From NCBI GenBank assembly GCA_007376295.1, contig VMGB01000003.1, forward strand, positions 1 through 64,000: a stretch of 64,000 bases of DNA, given 5' to 3'. Of the stretch, positions 41,611-49,795 are shown one piece after another. Source of the stretch: Parcubacteria group bacterium Gr01-1014_13. GTDB lineage: Bacteria; Patescibacteria; ABY1; Magasanikbacterales; GWA2-37-8. How positions within the stretch are numbered: position 1 is the first letter of the stretch; every line of letters starts with the position of its first letter. The notes beneath the pieces are model-generated. The model did no database searches. It was not told the DNA's origin and worked only from the letters and a program-made list of their open reading frames with translations. The position numbers and the translations under genes were made by a program.

Positions 41611-44097
41611 ATGTCTAGTATTGTAGACAGATTTTCAACTCATCTTCGTGCAGTTTTGGTAGGCAGTATCCGCATTGCCACCGAACTAAAAAACACATCG
41701 GTAGAACCGATCCATCTTTTGTTGGCTTTATCTACGCAAAAAGGGTCGGTAGCCAGCGAAGTCCTGAGCCGCTACCACCTGGATACAAAAAGCATAGAAA
41801 AAATTGCTGTAAAATTAAAGCCTGGGACTGGATCAGGGCAAAATAAAAATTTATCGCCATTTTCTTTAAATTCCAAAACTGCTTTAGAAAAAGCCCTTAT
41901 TGTCGCCCAAAAGAATGGACACAACTATTTGGGCACCGAACATCTGCTTTCGGCTTTAGTAAATCTCAACGATCCGCAACTGGAACAGTTATTTAAAAAG
42001 AATAACCTCAAAAAAACAGAGCTAAATGATCAATTGGAAGTAGTACTCACCACAGCTTCGCAGTTTCCACAAATTACCGAGATACCAGAAGCAATCAATC
42101 GCCTACAAGAAACCTTATCTGATGATGCGATGCTCCATACAATCCTGCCTAATGATAAAAAAACCAAGAAAAAAGAGGCAGCTTTAGACTTTTTTGCAGC
42201 CAATCTCACCAGTCAGGAAATCCAGTCTGGAATTGATCCGGTAATCGGCCGCGAAAACGAAATTGAACGCATGATGCAAGTGCTTTGCCGCCGGACAAAA
42301 AATAATCCGATACTTCTCGGTGATCCGGGTGTAGGTAAAACCGCTATCGTGGAAGGTCTGGCTAAAAGAATTGCTGCCGGTGAAGTACCTGATGTTTTGC
42401 TTGGCAAAAAAATATACGCTCTGGATATGGGCTTGCTTATTGCCGGTACTGCTTACCGCGGAGAATTTGAGGGTCGCTTGCGCCAAGTAATCGAAGAGGT
42501 CAGCAGCGATCCAAATATAATTTTATTTATCGACGAACTGCACAACATTGTTGGCGCTGGTTCAAACCAAGGCACAATGGACGCAGCCAATATCTTGAAA
42601 CCGGTATTAGCACGCGGAGTTATTCGCTGTATTGGCGCAACCACGCTCACTGAATTTAAAAAACATATTGAAAGCGACCCGGCCTTAGAAAGACGCTTCC
42701 AACCAATTATTATCAAAGAACCATCCGTGGAAGATACTATAAAAATTCTCATGGGTATCAAAGATAATTACGAAAATTTCCATAATCTAAAAATCACTAA
42801 TGAAGCAATTGTAAAAACTGTTCAGTTGTCCAATCGCTATATCACCAACAAACTTCTGCCTGATAAAGCTATAGATCTGCTAGATGAAACTGCGGCGGCC
42901 AAACGCTTGTCTGTCAAACCAACTCTGGCAGAATCAAGGTTGCTGCGTTTAAAAAACGAACTGGCCAAAACTACAACGGCCAAAGAAATTGCCGCCGGAC
43001 ACGACAGATTTTCTGAAGCTGTAAAATTAAAAGAAAAAGAAAAAATTATTGAACAGGAAATAAAATACTATAAAGAAAAAATATCTACCCAAAAAATTCC
43101 CAAAACCGCATCTACTGTCACCGAAAAAGATATTATTAACCAGCTGGCAAAGATTATCGAGACTCCGATTCGCGATCTGTTTATAAACGAAAAATACGAC
43201 TTTCCATTTGAATCCGAGCTGCAAAAACATATTATCGGCCAAGATGAAGTTTTACGCGAAGTTGCGCAAATTATCCGTCAGGCCAAACTAGAACTTTCTA
43301 ATCCCAACCGGCCGCTCGCTTCATTTTTGTTTGTTGGTGAAAGCGGTGTTGGCAAAACCGGGCTGGCAAAATCTTTAGCCGCAGCGCTTTATCCAAGCCA
43401 AAGTTCTTTTATTCAGCTCAACATGAGCGAATTTAACGAAAGTTTTGGCGTTTCCAAACTGCTTGGCTCTCCGGCTGGATATGTTGGCTATAAAGAAAGC
43501 AATCAGTTTACTGACCGAATTAAAATGAATCCGTACTGCGTAATTCTGCTGGACGAAATCGATAAAGCCCATAAAGATGTCACTAAACTTCTTTTGCAGA
43601 TGTTGGAAAACGGGGAAATCACCGACTCAGTTGGTAAAAAAATATCCCTCAAACACGCCATAATTATTCTCACCACTTCTCTGGGAGCAGACGAACTGAA
43701 AAAATCAAACATCGGTTTTGGTAAAGCCAAAGAAAATTCCGAAAATAAAAAAATAGTCAAAGACAAACTAAAAGATTTTTTCTCTGCCGAACTCATAAAC
43801 CGATTAGACCAAATCTGCCTGTTTAACAGCCTCACCAAAACCGATTTGGCAAAAATAGCGGCTTTGGAAATTACTGAGCTCAACAAACAATTGGTGCCCT
43901 ACAATACCGCTCTAGGTGCTGACGATGAAGTATTTGCTTGGTTCGTGGATCAGCTGGCCGAAAAAAATAACGCCCGCGAAGTCCGCCGCCAAATCAGAAA
44001 CCATGTAGAAAAAATAATGGCTGAACTGATTGTGCAGAATAAAATAAAAGCCCAACACAAACTTGTTTTACAGGAAAATAAATTGTCCGTGAGATAA
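41611..44097 (+). CDS. clpC: ClpC/ClpA-type AAA+ unfoldase
   Basis: An 828-residue Hsp100 ATPase. A double Clp-N domain (about 1-150, with EPIHLLLALSTQ and GTEHLLSALVNL) is followed by AAA1 (GDPGVGKTAIVEGLA, LFIDELHNIVGAG), a short middle segment with EAVKLKEKEKIIEQE, and AAA2 (GESGVGKTGLAKSLA, ILLDEIDKAHKDV). NIGFG in AAA2 carries the IGF tripeptide that docks ClpP. Together they feed substrates to a ClpP protease, not seen in this window. The ATG at 41611 begins at the usual position before the first Clp repeat. No Shine-Dalgarno. Confidence 0.94.
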   Translation: MSSIVDRFSTHLRAVLVGSIRIATELKNTSVEPIHLLLALSTQKGSVASEVLSRYHLDTKSIEKIAVKLKPGTGSGQNKNLSPFSLNSKTALEKALIVAQKNGHNYLGTEHLLSALVNLNDPQLEQLFKKNNLKKTELNDQLEVVLTTASQFPQITEIPEAINRLQETLSDDAMLHTILPNDKKTKKKEAALDFFAANLTSQEIQSGIDPVIGRENEIERMMQVLCRRTKNNPILLGDPGVGKTAIVEGLAKRIAAGEVPDVLLGKKIYALDMGLLIAGTAYRGEFEGRLRQVIEEVSSDPNIILFIDELHNIVGAGSNQGTMDAANILKPVLARGVIRCIGATTLTEFKKHIESDPALERRFQPIIIKEPSVEDTIKILMGIKDNYENFHNLKITNEAIVKTVQLSNRYITNKLLPDKAIDLLDETAAAKRLSVKPTLAESRLLRLKNELAKTTTAKEIAAGHDRFSEAVKLKEKEKIIEQEIKYYKEKISTQKIPKTASTVTEKDIINQLAKIIETPIRDLFINEKYDFPFESELQKHIIGQDEVLREVAQIIRQAKLELSNPNRPLASFLFVGESGVGKTGLAKSLAAALYPSQSSFIQLNMSEFNESFGVSKLLGSPAGYVGYKESNQFTDRIKMNPYCVILLDEIDKAHKDVTKLLLQMLENGEITDSVGKKISLKHAIIILTTSLGADELKKSNIGFGKAKENSENKKIVKDKLKDFFSAELINRLDQICLFNSLTKTDLAKIAALEITELNKQLVPYNTALGADDEVFAWFVDQLAEKNNAREVRRQIRNHVEKIMAELIVQNKIKAQHKLVLQENKLSVR

Positions 44098-44106
44098 TTT
44101 TCTTCT

Positions 44107-44979
44107 ATGCCGGAGGGATCAGAGGAGCAAAAAAATTTGATGGGACAGCCCTCTGATATGGGCAATCTTTTGGCTGCCGAAAAAGCCAAAAGTGCCGGCG
44201 AACAGCGCACTGCAGATGCCGATAACTACGAACCTTACCAAGAACAGCCTGAAGAAGATGGTGGCGCTCAAAATCAAGTCGAGGAAGACCAAGACACAGA
44301 AGCCGAACAAGCCGAAAATCAACAGGCCCAGTTGGCCGCCCAGGAGCAAGCCGAAGTAGCCATAGCCATGGCGGCCGGAAAACAACGACAACAAAGACAG
44401 CTACAGGCGCAAAGACAAAAACTAGAAGGACAGTTGGAAGAGCTAGAAAAAGAATTAACGGATTTTAAAAATTCAAAACTGGGCGGATTCCTAAAAATTT
44501 TCCAACCGAGAATAAACGTGCTGATAGATATTCTGATTGAACAGATGAAAAAGCAGGTAAATAAACTGGCTGACGAAGCCAAAATCGCTTTTTATACCGG
44601 CTTAATTGTTACTATTACTAGTCTTATCGCCATTCTCACGGCCATGAAATTTCTGGCCGCTTTTTTAGATGCAGTTATCGTAGTGCCATATTCCTGTATT
44701 CGCCTGATAATCATGACTTTTTATACTTGTGTTATACCTATTATCCTAATCTTGATATCCCCTATTTACATATCATTTTTGGTAATACTATTTCTTATCG
44801 GCAAAATCCCGTTGCTCAAGGGCACTTTGACTAAAGTCCTTACCGAAATCATTGAAAAATTAAAAAACCAGCGGACTGCTTGGCAAGCGGAGGTAGAAAA
44901 ATTAAAGAAAAAAGTCACCTTAAAAAAACAGATCAAAAATCTGAAAAAGATGGAGAGCCAGATTACACGGGGACGGTAA
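44107..44979 (+). CDS. Unknown membrane protein with acidic Gln-rich N-terminus
   Basis: A 290-residue protein. Residues 1-90 are acidic and Gln/Ala-rich (likely disordered), then a coiled coil (QRQKLEGQLEELEKELTDF), a helix with FQPRINVLIDILIEQM, three membrane segments at about 160-250, and a basic coiled-coil tail. The layout recalls accessory membrane proteins of conjugative or type IV secretion clusters, but no family is recognisable. It sits nine bases after clpC and upstream of the pilin-type gene. Confidence 0.65.
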   Translation: MPEGSEEQKNLMGQPSDMGNLLAAEKAKSAGEQRTADADNYEPYQEQPEEDGGAQNQVEEDQDTEAEQAENQQAQLAAQEQAEVAIAMAAGKQRQQRQLQAQRQKLEGQLEELEKELTDFKNSKLGGFLKIFQPRINVLIDILIEQMKKQVNKLADEAKIAFYTGLIVTITSLIAILTAMKFLAAFLDAVIVVPYSCIRLIIMTFYTCVIPIILILISPIYISFLVILFLIGKIPLLKGTLTKVLTEIIEKLKNQRTAWQAEVEKLKKKVTLKKQIKNLKKMESQITRGR

Positions 44980-44989
44980 CGGTATTTCA

Positions 44990-44998
44990 TGGTATAAT
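44990..44998 (+). promoter_or_regulatory. Extended -10 promoter before the 45023 gene
   Basis: TGG-TATAAT (44993-44998); predicted leader about 18 nt without Shine-Dalgarno. Confidence 0.55.
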
Positions 44999-45022
44999 AT
45001 ATCCATAAACAATAACTATATT

Positions 45023-46249
45023 ATGTCTCTGCGCAAAAAAATTATACTTAGTATTATTCTTCTTTTAGTAGCTGGTCTAATTGCTTATGGTTTATATTAT
45101 ATTTTCACCAGCACCGGAAAAATAGGCGAACCCACACCTCCTTCTGGCGAAGTTCTGCCTGGAGGTCAATTACCTGGATCTGGCGCTGGCCCTGCTACTA
45201 CCACCGGAGTAACTCAGGGTCCGGGTGGAGAACTCTTACCAGTTTCGGGCATCATAGCTTCCACTAGCCCATCCTTTTACAAACCGGTTTCAGTTAGACA
45301 AGTAATATCAGAAACCGCTACTTATCCTTCTTTGAATTCCGGGGGCGATTTTCGTTATTACAACGCCAATGATGGTAAATTTTACCGGGTAATGCCTGAT
45401 GGCGGAATAAAAATGTTATCTGATCAAGTATTTTTTAATGCCCAAAAAGTTACCTGGGCAAAAAATCAAAACGAGGCTGTTATTGAATACCCGGACAGTT
45501 CAAAAATAATCTACAATTTTGATACCAATAAACAAGTCACTCTGCCTAAACATTGGCAGGATTTTTCTTTCTCGGCCGATGGTTCTCAAGTTGCGGCCAA
45601 AAGCATTGGCCTGGATCCATCCAATCGTTGGCTGGTCACTATAGATAATGACGGCTCCGGCGCAAAACTCATCGAACCAATGGGCGAAAACGCAGATAAA
45701 GTTACAGTAAGCTGGTCTCCCAGCCAACAGGTAGTTGCTTTTTCCCAGACTGGCGAACCCCAAGGCGGAGAAAGACGCGAAGTTCTTTTCATAGGTTTAA
45801 ATGGAGAAAATTTTAAATCAGCAATTGTGGAGGGCTCCGGATTCCAACCGCAATGGTCTACTACCGGAAAAAAGTTGTTATATAGCGTGCACAGCTCACG
45901 CAGTGATTTTAAGCCGGAATTATGGCTGGTAGATGCCTACGGAGAAAATATTGGCAGCAATCGGCGTCTGCTCAAACTTAATACTTGGGCTGACAAATGC
46001 ACTTTTAGCAATGACGACACCGCTTTCTGCGCTGTTCCCAGAGACCTTCCTTCCGGCGCTGGCATGGCTCGGGATATTGCCGCCTATAATTATGACGATC
46101 TATACAAAATAGATTTAAAAACTGGCTTGAAAAGCCCCATACCTCTAAACGATAATTTTAATATTACTAATATTTCTTATAACGCTGGAACCAAAAAAAT
46201 AATATTTACCGATCTAAACAAAACCGGTGTCTTTGAATCTCAGTTATAA
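45023..46249 (+). CDS. Membrane-anchored beta-propeller-like protein
   Basis: A 408-residue protein with one membrane helix (about 7-29), a Pro/Gly/Thr-rich linker to about residue 75, and a repeated beta region resembling TolB/WD-type blades: FYRVMPDGGIKMLSD, DFSFSADGSQVAAKS, VSWSPSQQVVAFSQTG, PQWSTTGKKLLYSVHS, CTFSNDDTAFCAVPRD. It likely forms an extracytoplasmic propeller for protein binding. One base separates it from the DsbA-like gene. Confidence 0.75.
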   Translation: MSLRKKIILSIILLLVAGLIAYGLYYIFTSTGKIGEPTPPSGEVLPGGQLPGSGAGPATTTGVTQGPGGELLPVSGIIASTSPSFYKPVSVRQVISETATYPSLNSGGDFRYYNANDGKFYRVMPDGGIKMLSDQVFFNAQKVTWAKNQNEAVIEYPDSSKIIYNFDTNKQVTLPKHWQDFSFSADGSQVAAKSIGLDPSNRWLVTIDNDGSGAKLIEPMGENADKVTVSWSPSQQVVAFSQTGEPQGGERREVLFIGLNGENFKSAIVEGSGFQPQWSTTGKKLLYSVHSSRSDFKPELWLVDAYGENIGSNRRLLKLNTWADKCTFSNDDTAFCAVPRDLPSGAGMARDIAAYNYDDLYKIDLKTGLKSPIPLNDNFNITNISYNAGTKKIIFTDLNKTGVFESQL

Positions 46250-46250
46250 T

Positions 46251-46907
46251 ATGCCAAACCACAAAAAATTATATTTATTACTCTTGGCTATGGTGGCTTT
46301 GGCCGGAATTTTCTTTTACCGACAAATAATGCGTGCTCGACAAATCACTGTTGTACGCACTGAAGCCCCTTTAATTTCACCTAGCGTTATATTTATTCCA
46401 ACTTCAGAATCCGAACAAACTTTGGGTAATCCAGGAGCAAACATTATCGTGACTGAATTTGTAGATATTGGCTGCGCTCGCTGTCTGTCTCTGCACTCCG
46501 CCATGAAACAATTTGTAATCAAACACCCTCAAGACATAAGACTGGTTTGGAAAGACAACGTCAAACCGGGAATTCTATCAGATCACACCTTAGCTCATCA
46601 GGCCGCGTATTGTGCTGGCAAACAAAATAAATTTTGGCAATTTTTGGATATCGCCGCTGGCCAACGAAATAATTTGGCAGAAGCAGGGCTGAAAAAAATT
46701 GCTCTGAATCTAAATTTAAACATAGAGGTATTCTGGCTCTGCACCAACAGCCCGGAAACAAAACAGGCTATCGCTGATTCTTCTTTGCAGGCTAGTCAGT
46801 TGGGCGTACGGTCATTGCCCGCTATTTTTGTGAACAATAAAATGATAAATACAGACAAAGATATAAATATCGAAGAAATGCTGACAAATTTTATTGTAAA
46901 GCCTTAA
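46251..46907 (+). CDS. DsbA-like thiol:disulphide oxidoreductase, membrane-anchored
   Basis: A 218-residue protein with an N-terminal helix (about 6-23) and a Thioredoxin_4/DsbA-like domain. GNPGANIIVTEFVDIGCARC gives the CARC active site (Cys75, Cys78); SLPAIFVNNK carries the cis-Pro. Such proteins form or isomerise disulphides outside the membrane. The ATG at 46251 is one base after the previous stop; an earlier in-frame ATG overlaps that gene and is unlikely. The next gene encodes a protein with fifteen cysteines, a plausible client. Confidence 0.88.
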   Translation: MPNHKKLYLLLLAMVALAGIFFYRQIMRARQITVVRTEAPLISPSVIFIPTSESEQTLGNPGANIIVTEFVDIGCARCLSLHSAMKQFVIKHPQDIRLVWKDNVKPGILSDHTLAHQAAYCAGKQNKFWQFLDIAAGQRNNLAEAGLKKIALNLNLNIEVFWLCTNSPETKQAIADSSLQASQLGVRSLPAIFVNNKMINTDKDINIEEMLTNFIVKP

Positions 46908-46914
46908 ACAAAAT

Positions 46915-48411
46915 ATGTTTTTCCGTAAGACCAAAAAAATTGTTCTGATTCTTTCATTGGTCTTTCTTTTTGTCCCCATTTTTTGGAACAGCCGCGCTGT
47001 AGCAGGTTTCTTCGATGATTTCGCTTGTCTAACTGGCAACGTCGGCAGTTGCACACAAATTGTGGAGGACATAAAAACATATACAGACGCGCTGTGCAAA
47101 CAAAAATGCGGCGAACGAGAATGCGAAGTAACAAGCAAAACTTCCAATGAAATAATCTTTGATGCCTTTACTAAAGGCGGACTCACAGCATTGGATCCGA
47201 TAACAGACGTTGAATGTAAGGGCGCGGATGGTTCAGAGTTGTCTGAATTACAAGCAGATGTGGCTGGTGGTAAATATAAACCGACTCTGGAAATAAATAT
47301 CCCCGGTTTAAATCTTAGCGATGTCCGATCTTCTACCGATGATACCGGCACCTATTTTTATATTGCCTGGATACCAGAATTAATCTCCGCTCTATACAAA
47401 TTTGGTATTGCTATAGTAAGTATTGTGGCGGCAGTAGTAATTATTATCCAAGGTCTACGCGTGGTTACTTCCGGCGGTGGCGAAGGCAAAACTACAGCTT
47501 ATAAAAAAATCTTCCAATCTGTAATAGGACTATTTATCGCTTGGGGTTCATACGCGATTTTGTATAATATTAATCCGGCGCTAGTGGAGTTTAATGCTTT
47601 AAAAGTAAAGGTGGTGGAGAGGGTAGATTTAGAAGCCAGCTTAGGTACTACAAATGTCGCAACTGGCGAAGAGAGTGGTGCTCCGGAACCAGGGAGCCAT
47701 CCACCGACCACTATTCCCTGCCCATTCACGCTTATAGAAACGTCGGGGGATAAGGGCAGAGCGGAGTTTTACCAAAAACTTCAGACGAGCGGAGCGGTCA
47801 CCGCGACAACACCACGGGAGAAGACTGTGCAAATTGCCGACATCGCCGATGCCTGTAATATTAATCTCGGATCCTGCGGGCGGACTGCTGGAGCCATCGT
47901 TGCGCTCGCTGGCACCAACCCAAAAAACTGCCTCGACCCGGCAAGTGGAAACTGCAATGGCAGCTACAAACGACGAATCCGAGCTATTTCACAAAATCAA
48001 CGACTATACACTTATGGCTGGAGATGCTCGATCAATAAGAAGGAGTACCCAAATAACCCACCGCGTTCTAACTGTGTCAATACACCTCTGGAAGCTACAA
48101 AAATCATACGCGACTACCTTAAAGCGCAGGCGGCTGCGGGTAGCCCAGAACTAAAGGGTTGGCCCGACGAGTGGGCCAACCAACTGCGACCAGGCGATTA
48201 TGTCGTGTTTTATAATGGTAATGACGATCTCGTCGGATCGCATGCCGTAATTTTCATGGGATGGGCATCAGAAGGTCGCATGCAGGTAGTTCAAGGCGGT
48301 ATGGGCAAATATACCAATCCTCCAAACAGCACTGCCAGCGGCACATGGTGCGTGAAAAGCTCGTGCGGCGAGTCCATGGTTCCACTACTCTACATTTACA
48401 CTCCAGATTGA
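46915..48411 (+). CDS. TrbC/VirB2-like pilin fused to a Cys-rich NlpC/P60- or CHAP-like peptidase domain
   Basis: A 498-residue protein. A signal peptide (about 8-30) and a Cys-rich region lead to two membrane helices (about 155-178 and 200-220), with LRVVTSGGGEGKTTAYKKIF between them, the pattern of TrbC/VirB2-like pilins in Patescibacteria. After a Pro/Thr linker (about 250-268) a second domain has SCGRTAGAIVALAG (Cys321), LRPGDYVVFYNG and GSHAVIFMGW (His443), suggesting a papain-like cysteine peptidase acting on peptidoglycan. G/C rises sharply in this part (38 of 60 at 47881-47940 against 23 of 60 at 47401-47460), suggesting domain acquisition. Confidence 0.75.
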   Translation: MFFRKTKKIVLILSLVFLFVPIFWNSRAVAGFFDDFACLTGNVGSCTQIVEDIKTYTDALCKQKCGERECEVTSKTSNEIIFDAFTKGGLTALDPITDVECKGADGSELSELQADVAGGKYKPTLEINIPGLNLSDVRSSTDDTGTYFYIAWIPELISALYKFGIAIVSIVAAVVIIIQGLRVVTSGGGEGKTTAYKKIFQSVIGLFIAWGSYAILYNINPALVEFNALKVKVVERVDLEASLGTTNVATGEESGAPEPGSHPPTTIPCPFTLIETSGDKGRAEFYQKLQTSGAVTATTPREKTVQIADIADACNINLGSCGRTAGAIVALAGTNPKNCLDPASGNCNGSYKRRIRAISQNQRLYTYGWRCSINKKEYPNNPPRSNCVNTPLEATKIIRDYLKAQAAAGSPELKGWPDEWANQLRPGDYVVFYNGNDDLVGSHAVIFMGWASEGRMQVVQGGMGKYTNPPNSTASGTWCVKSSCGESMVPLLYIYTPD

Positions 48412-48441
48412 CGGTATCACAATGCCAAAGTTTTTAAAAAT

Positions 48442-49791
48442 ATGCAAAAAATACAATCTGTCTTTGCCTGCTCCAACTGCGGCGCTCAATTCCAAAAATG
48501 GACTGGGCGCTGTTTGGAATGTGGTAAATGGGGCACAATTGCGGAAACAAAAATAAAAGCAGAAGCTGAGAATAAAACTGGTACTGGTAATTACGCGCCG
48601 ATAGAAATGATTGATCTCAAAAGCATAGATAGTAAAAAATTTGAGCGGCAAAAAACAAACATCGAGGAGTTAGACAGAGTCTTAGGGGGAGGGCTGGTTC
48701 CAGGCTCTCTTATTTTATTGGGCGGCGAACCAGGTATTGGCAAATCTACTTTAGCCCTGCAACTTGCCGCCATAATCCCCCATTCTTTATATATTTCCGG
48801 AGAAGAATCAGCCGAACAAATAAAACTTCGAGCTGAACGACTTAATGTGAAGTCAAACACTTTAAAACTTGGCAATGCCACAGCAATTGAGAATATAATT
48901 GAAACTATAAAACAAAATAAAGAATGTACTTTGGCAATTGTCGATTCTATACAAACAATTTACGCTGCCGAAGTAGAAGGCGAAGCTGGGAATATAAATC
49001 AGGTTCGGGCCTGCACAGTTAAACTTTTGGAGTTAGCAAAATCTACCGGCAAAACTATTGTACTCATTGGCCAAGTAACAAAAGAAGGCACGGTGGCTGG
49101 ACCAAAAACTTTAGAACATTTAGTGGATGCGGTTTTGTATTTGGAAGGAGATAAGTATCACATATTTCGCATCTTACGCGCGGCCAAAAATCGTTTTGGC
49201 TCTACAGATGAAATCGGTGTATTTTCCATGGAAAGCCACGGCTTACAAGAAGTAAAAAATCCCTCGGAGGCATTTTTGGCCGGACGTGGCGAACCCGTTC
49301 CAGGATCTACTATCACCTGTTTAATGGAAGGTAGCCGTCCAGTACTCGTAGAAATTCAAGCACTGGTAACGAAAACAAATTTCGGCTATCCACAAAGACG
49401 GGCTTCTGGATTTGATTTAAACCGCTTGCAGGTCCTTGTTGGCGTACTATCAAAACGAGCTGATTTACCACTTGATGCTTATGATATTTTTCTCAACGTG
49501 GTCGGCGGACTAGAAGCCAGCGAACCAGCCGCAGACTTGGCTGTGGTTTTAGCTTTAGCTTCAGCTCTAAAAAACAAAACAATCTCCAAAAACATCGCTT
49601 CCTTTGGCGAAGTTGGGTTAGGCGGCGAAATTAGACCTGTTTCCCAAACCGAAAAAAGATTAAATGAAATTAAAAAAATGGGATTTGCTTTCGCTGTTAT
49701 CCCCTCTGCCAAAAATCCAACCAAGGTATCGGATATAAAAATTGCTTCAGTAAAAAATGTAAAAGAATTAGTGGAACAAATTTTAAAGTAA
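48442..49791 (+). CDS. radA: DNA repair protein RadA
   Basis: A 449-residue RecA-related protein. The N-terminal C4 zinc finger (FACSNCGAQFQKWTGRCLECGKWGT), P-loop GGEPGIGKST, the RadA-specific KNRFGSTDEIGVFSM motif, and a C-terminal Lon-like domain (SGFDLNRLQVLVGVLSKRADL, GEVGLGGEIRPVSQTEKRL) are all present. RadA drives branch migration in recombination. No Shine-Dalgarno. It converges on recG with a five-base gap. Confidence 0.98.
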   Translation: MQKIQSVFACSNCGAQFQKWTGRCLECGKWGTIAETKIKAEAENKTGTGNYAPIEMIDLKSIDSKKFERQKTNIEELDRVLGGGLVPGSLILLGGEPGIGKSTLALQLAAIIPHSLYISGEESAEQIKLRAERLNVKSNTLKLGNATAIENIIETIKQNKECTLAIVDSIQTIYAAEVEGEAGNINQVRACTVKLLELAKSTGKTIVLIGQVTKEGTVAGPKTLEHLVDAVLYLEGDKYHIFRILRAAKNRFGSTDEIGVFSMESHGLQEVKNPSEAFLAGRGEPVPGSTITCLMEGSRPVLVEIQALVTKTNFGYPQRRASGFDLNRLQVLVGVLSKRADLPLDAYDIFLNVVGGLEASEPAADLAVVLALASALKNKTISKNIASFGEVGLGGEIRPVSQTEKRLNEIKKMGFAFAVIPSAKNPTKVSDIKIASVKNVKELVEQILK

Positions 49792-49795
49792 GCCG

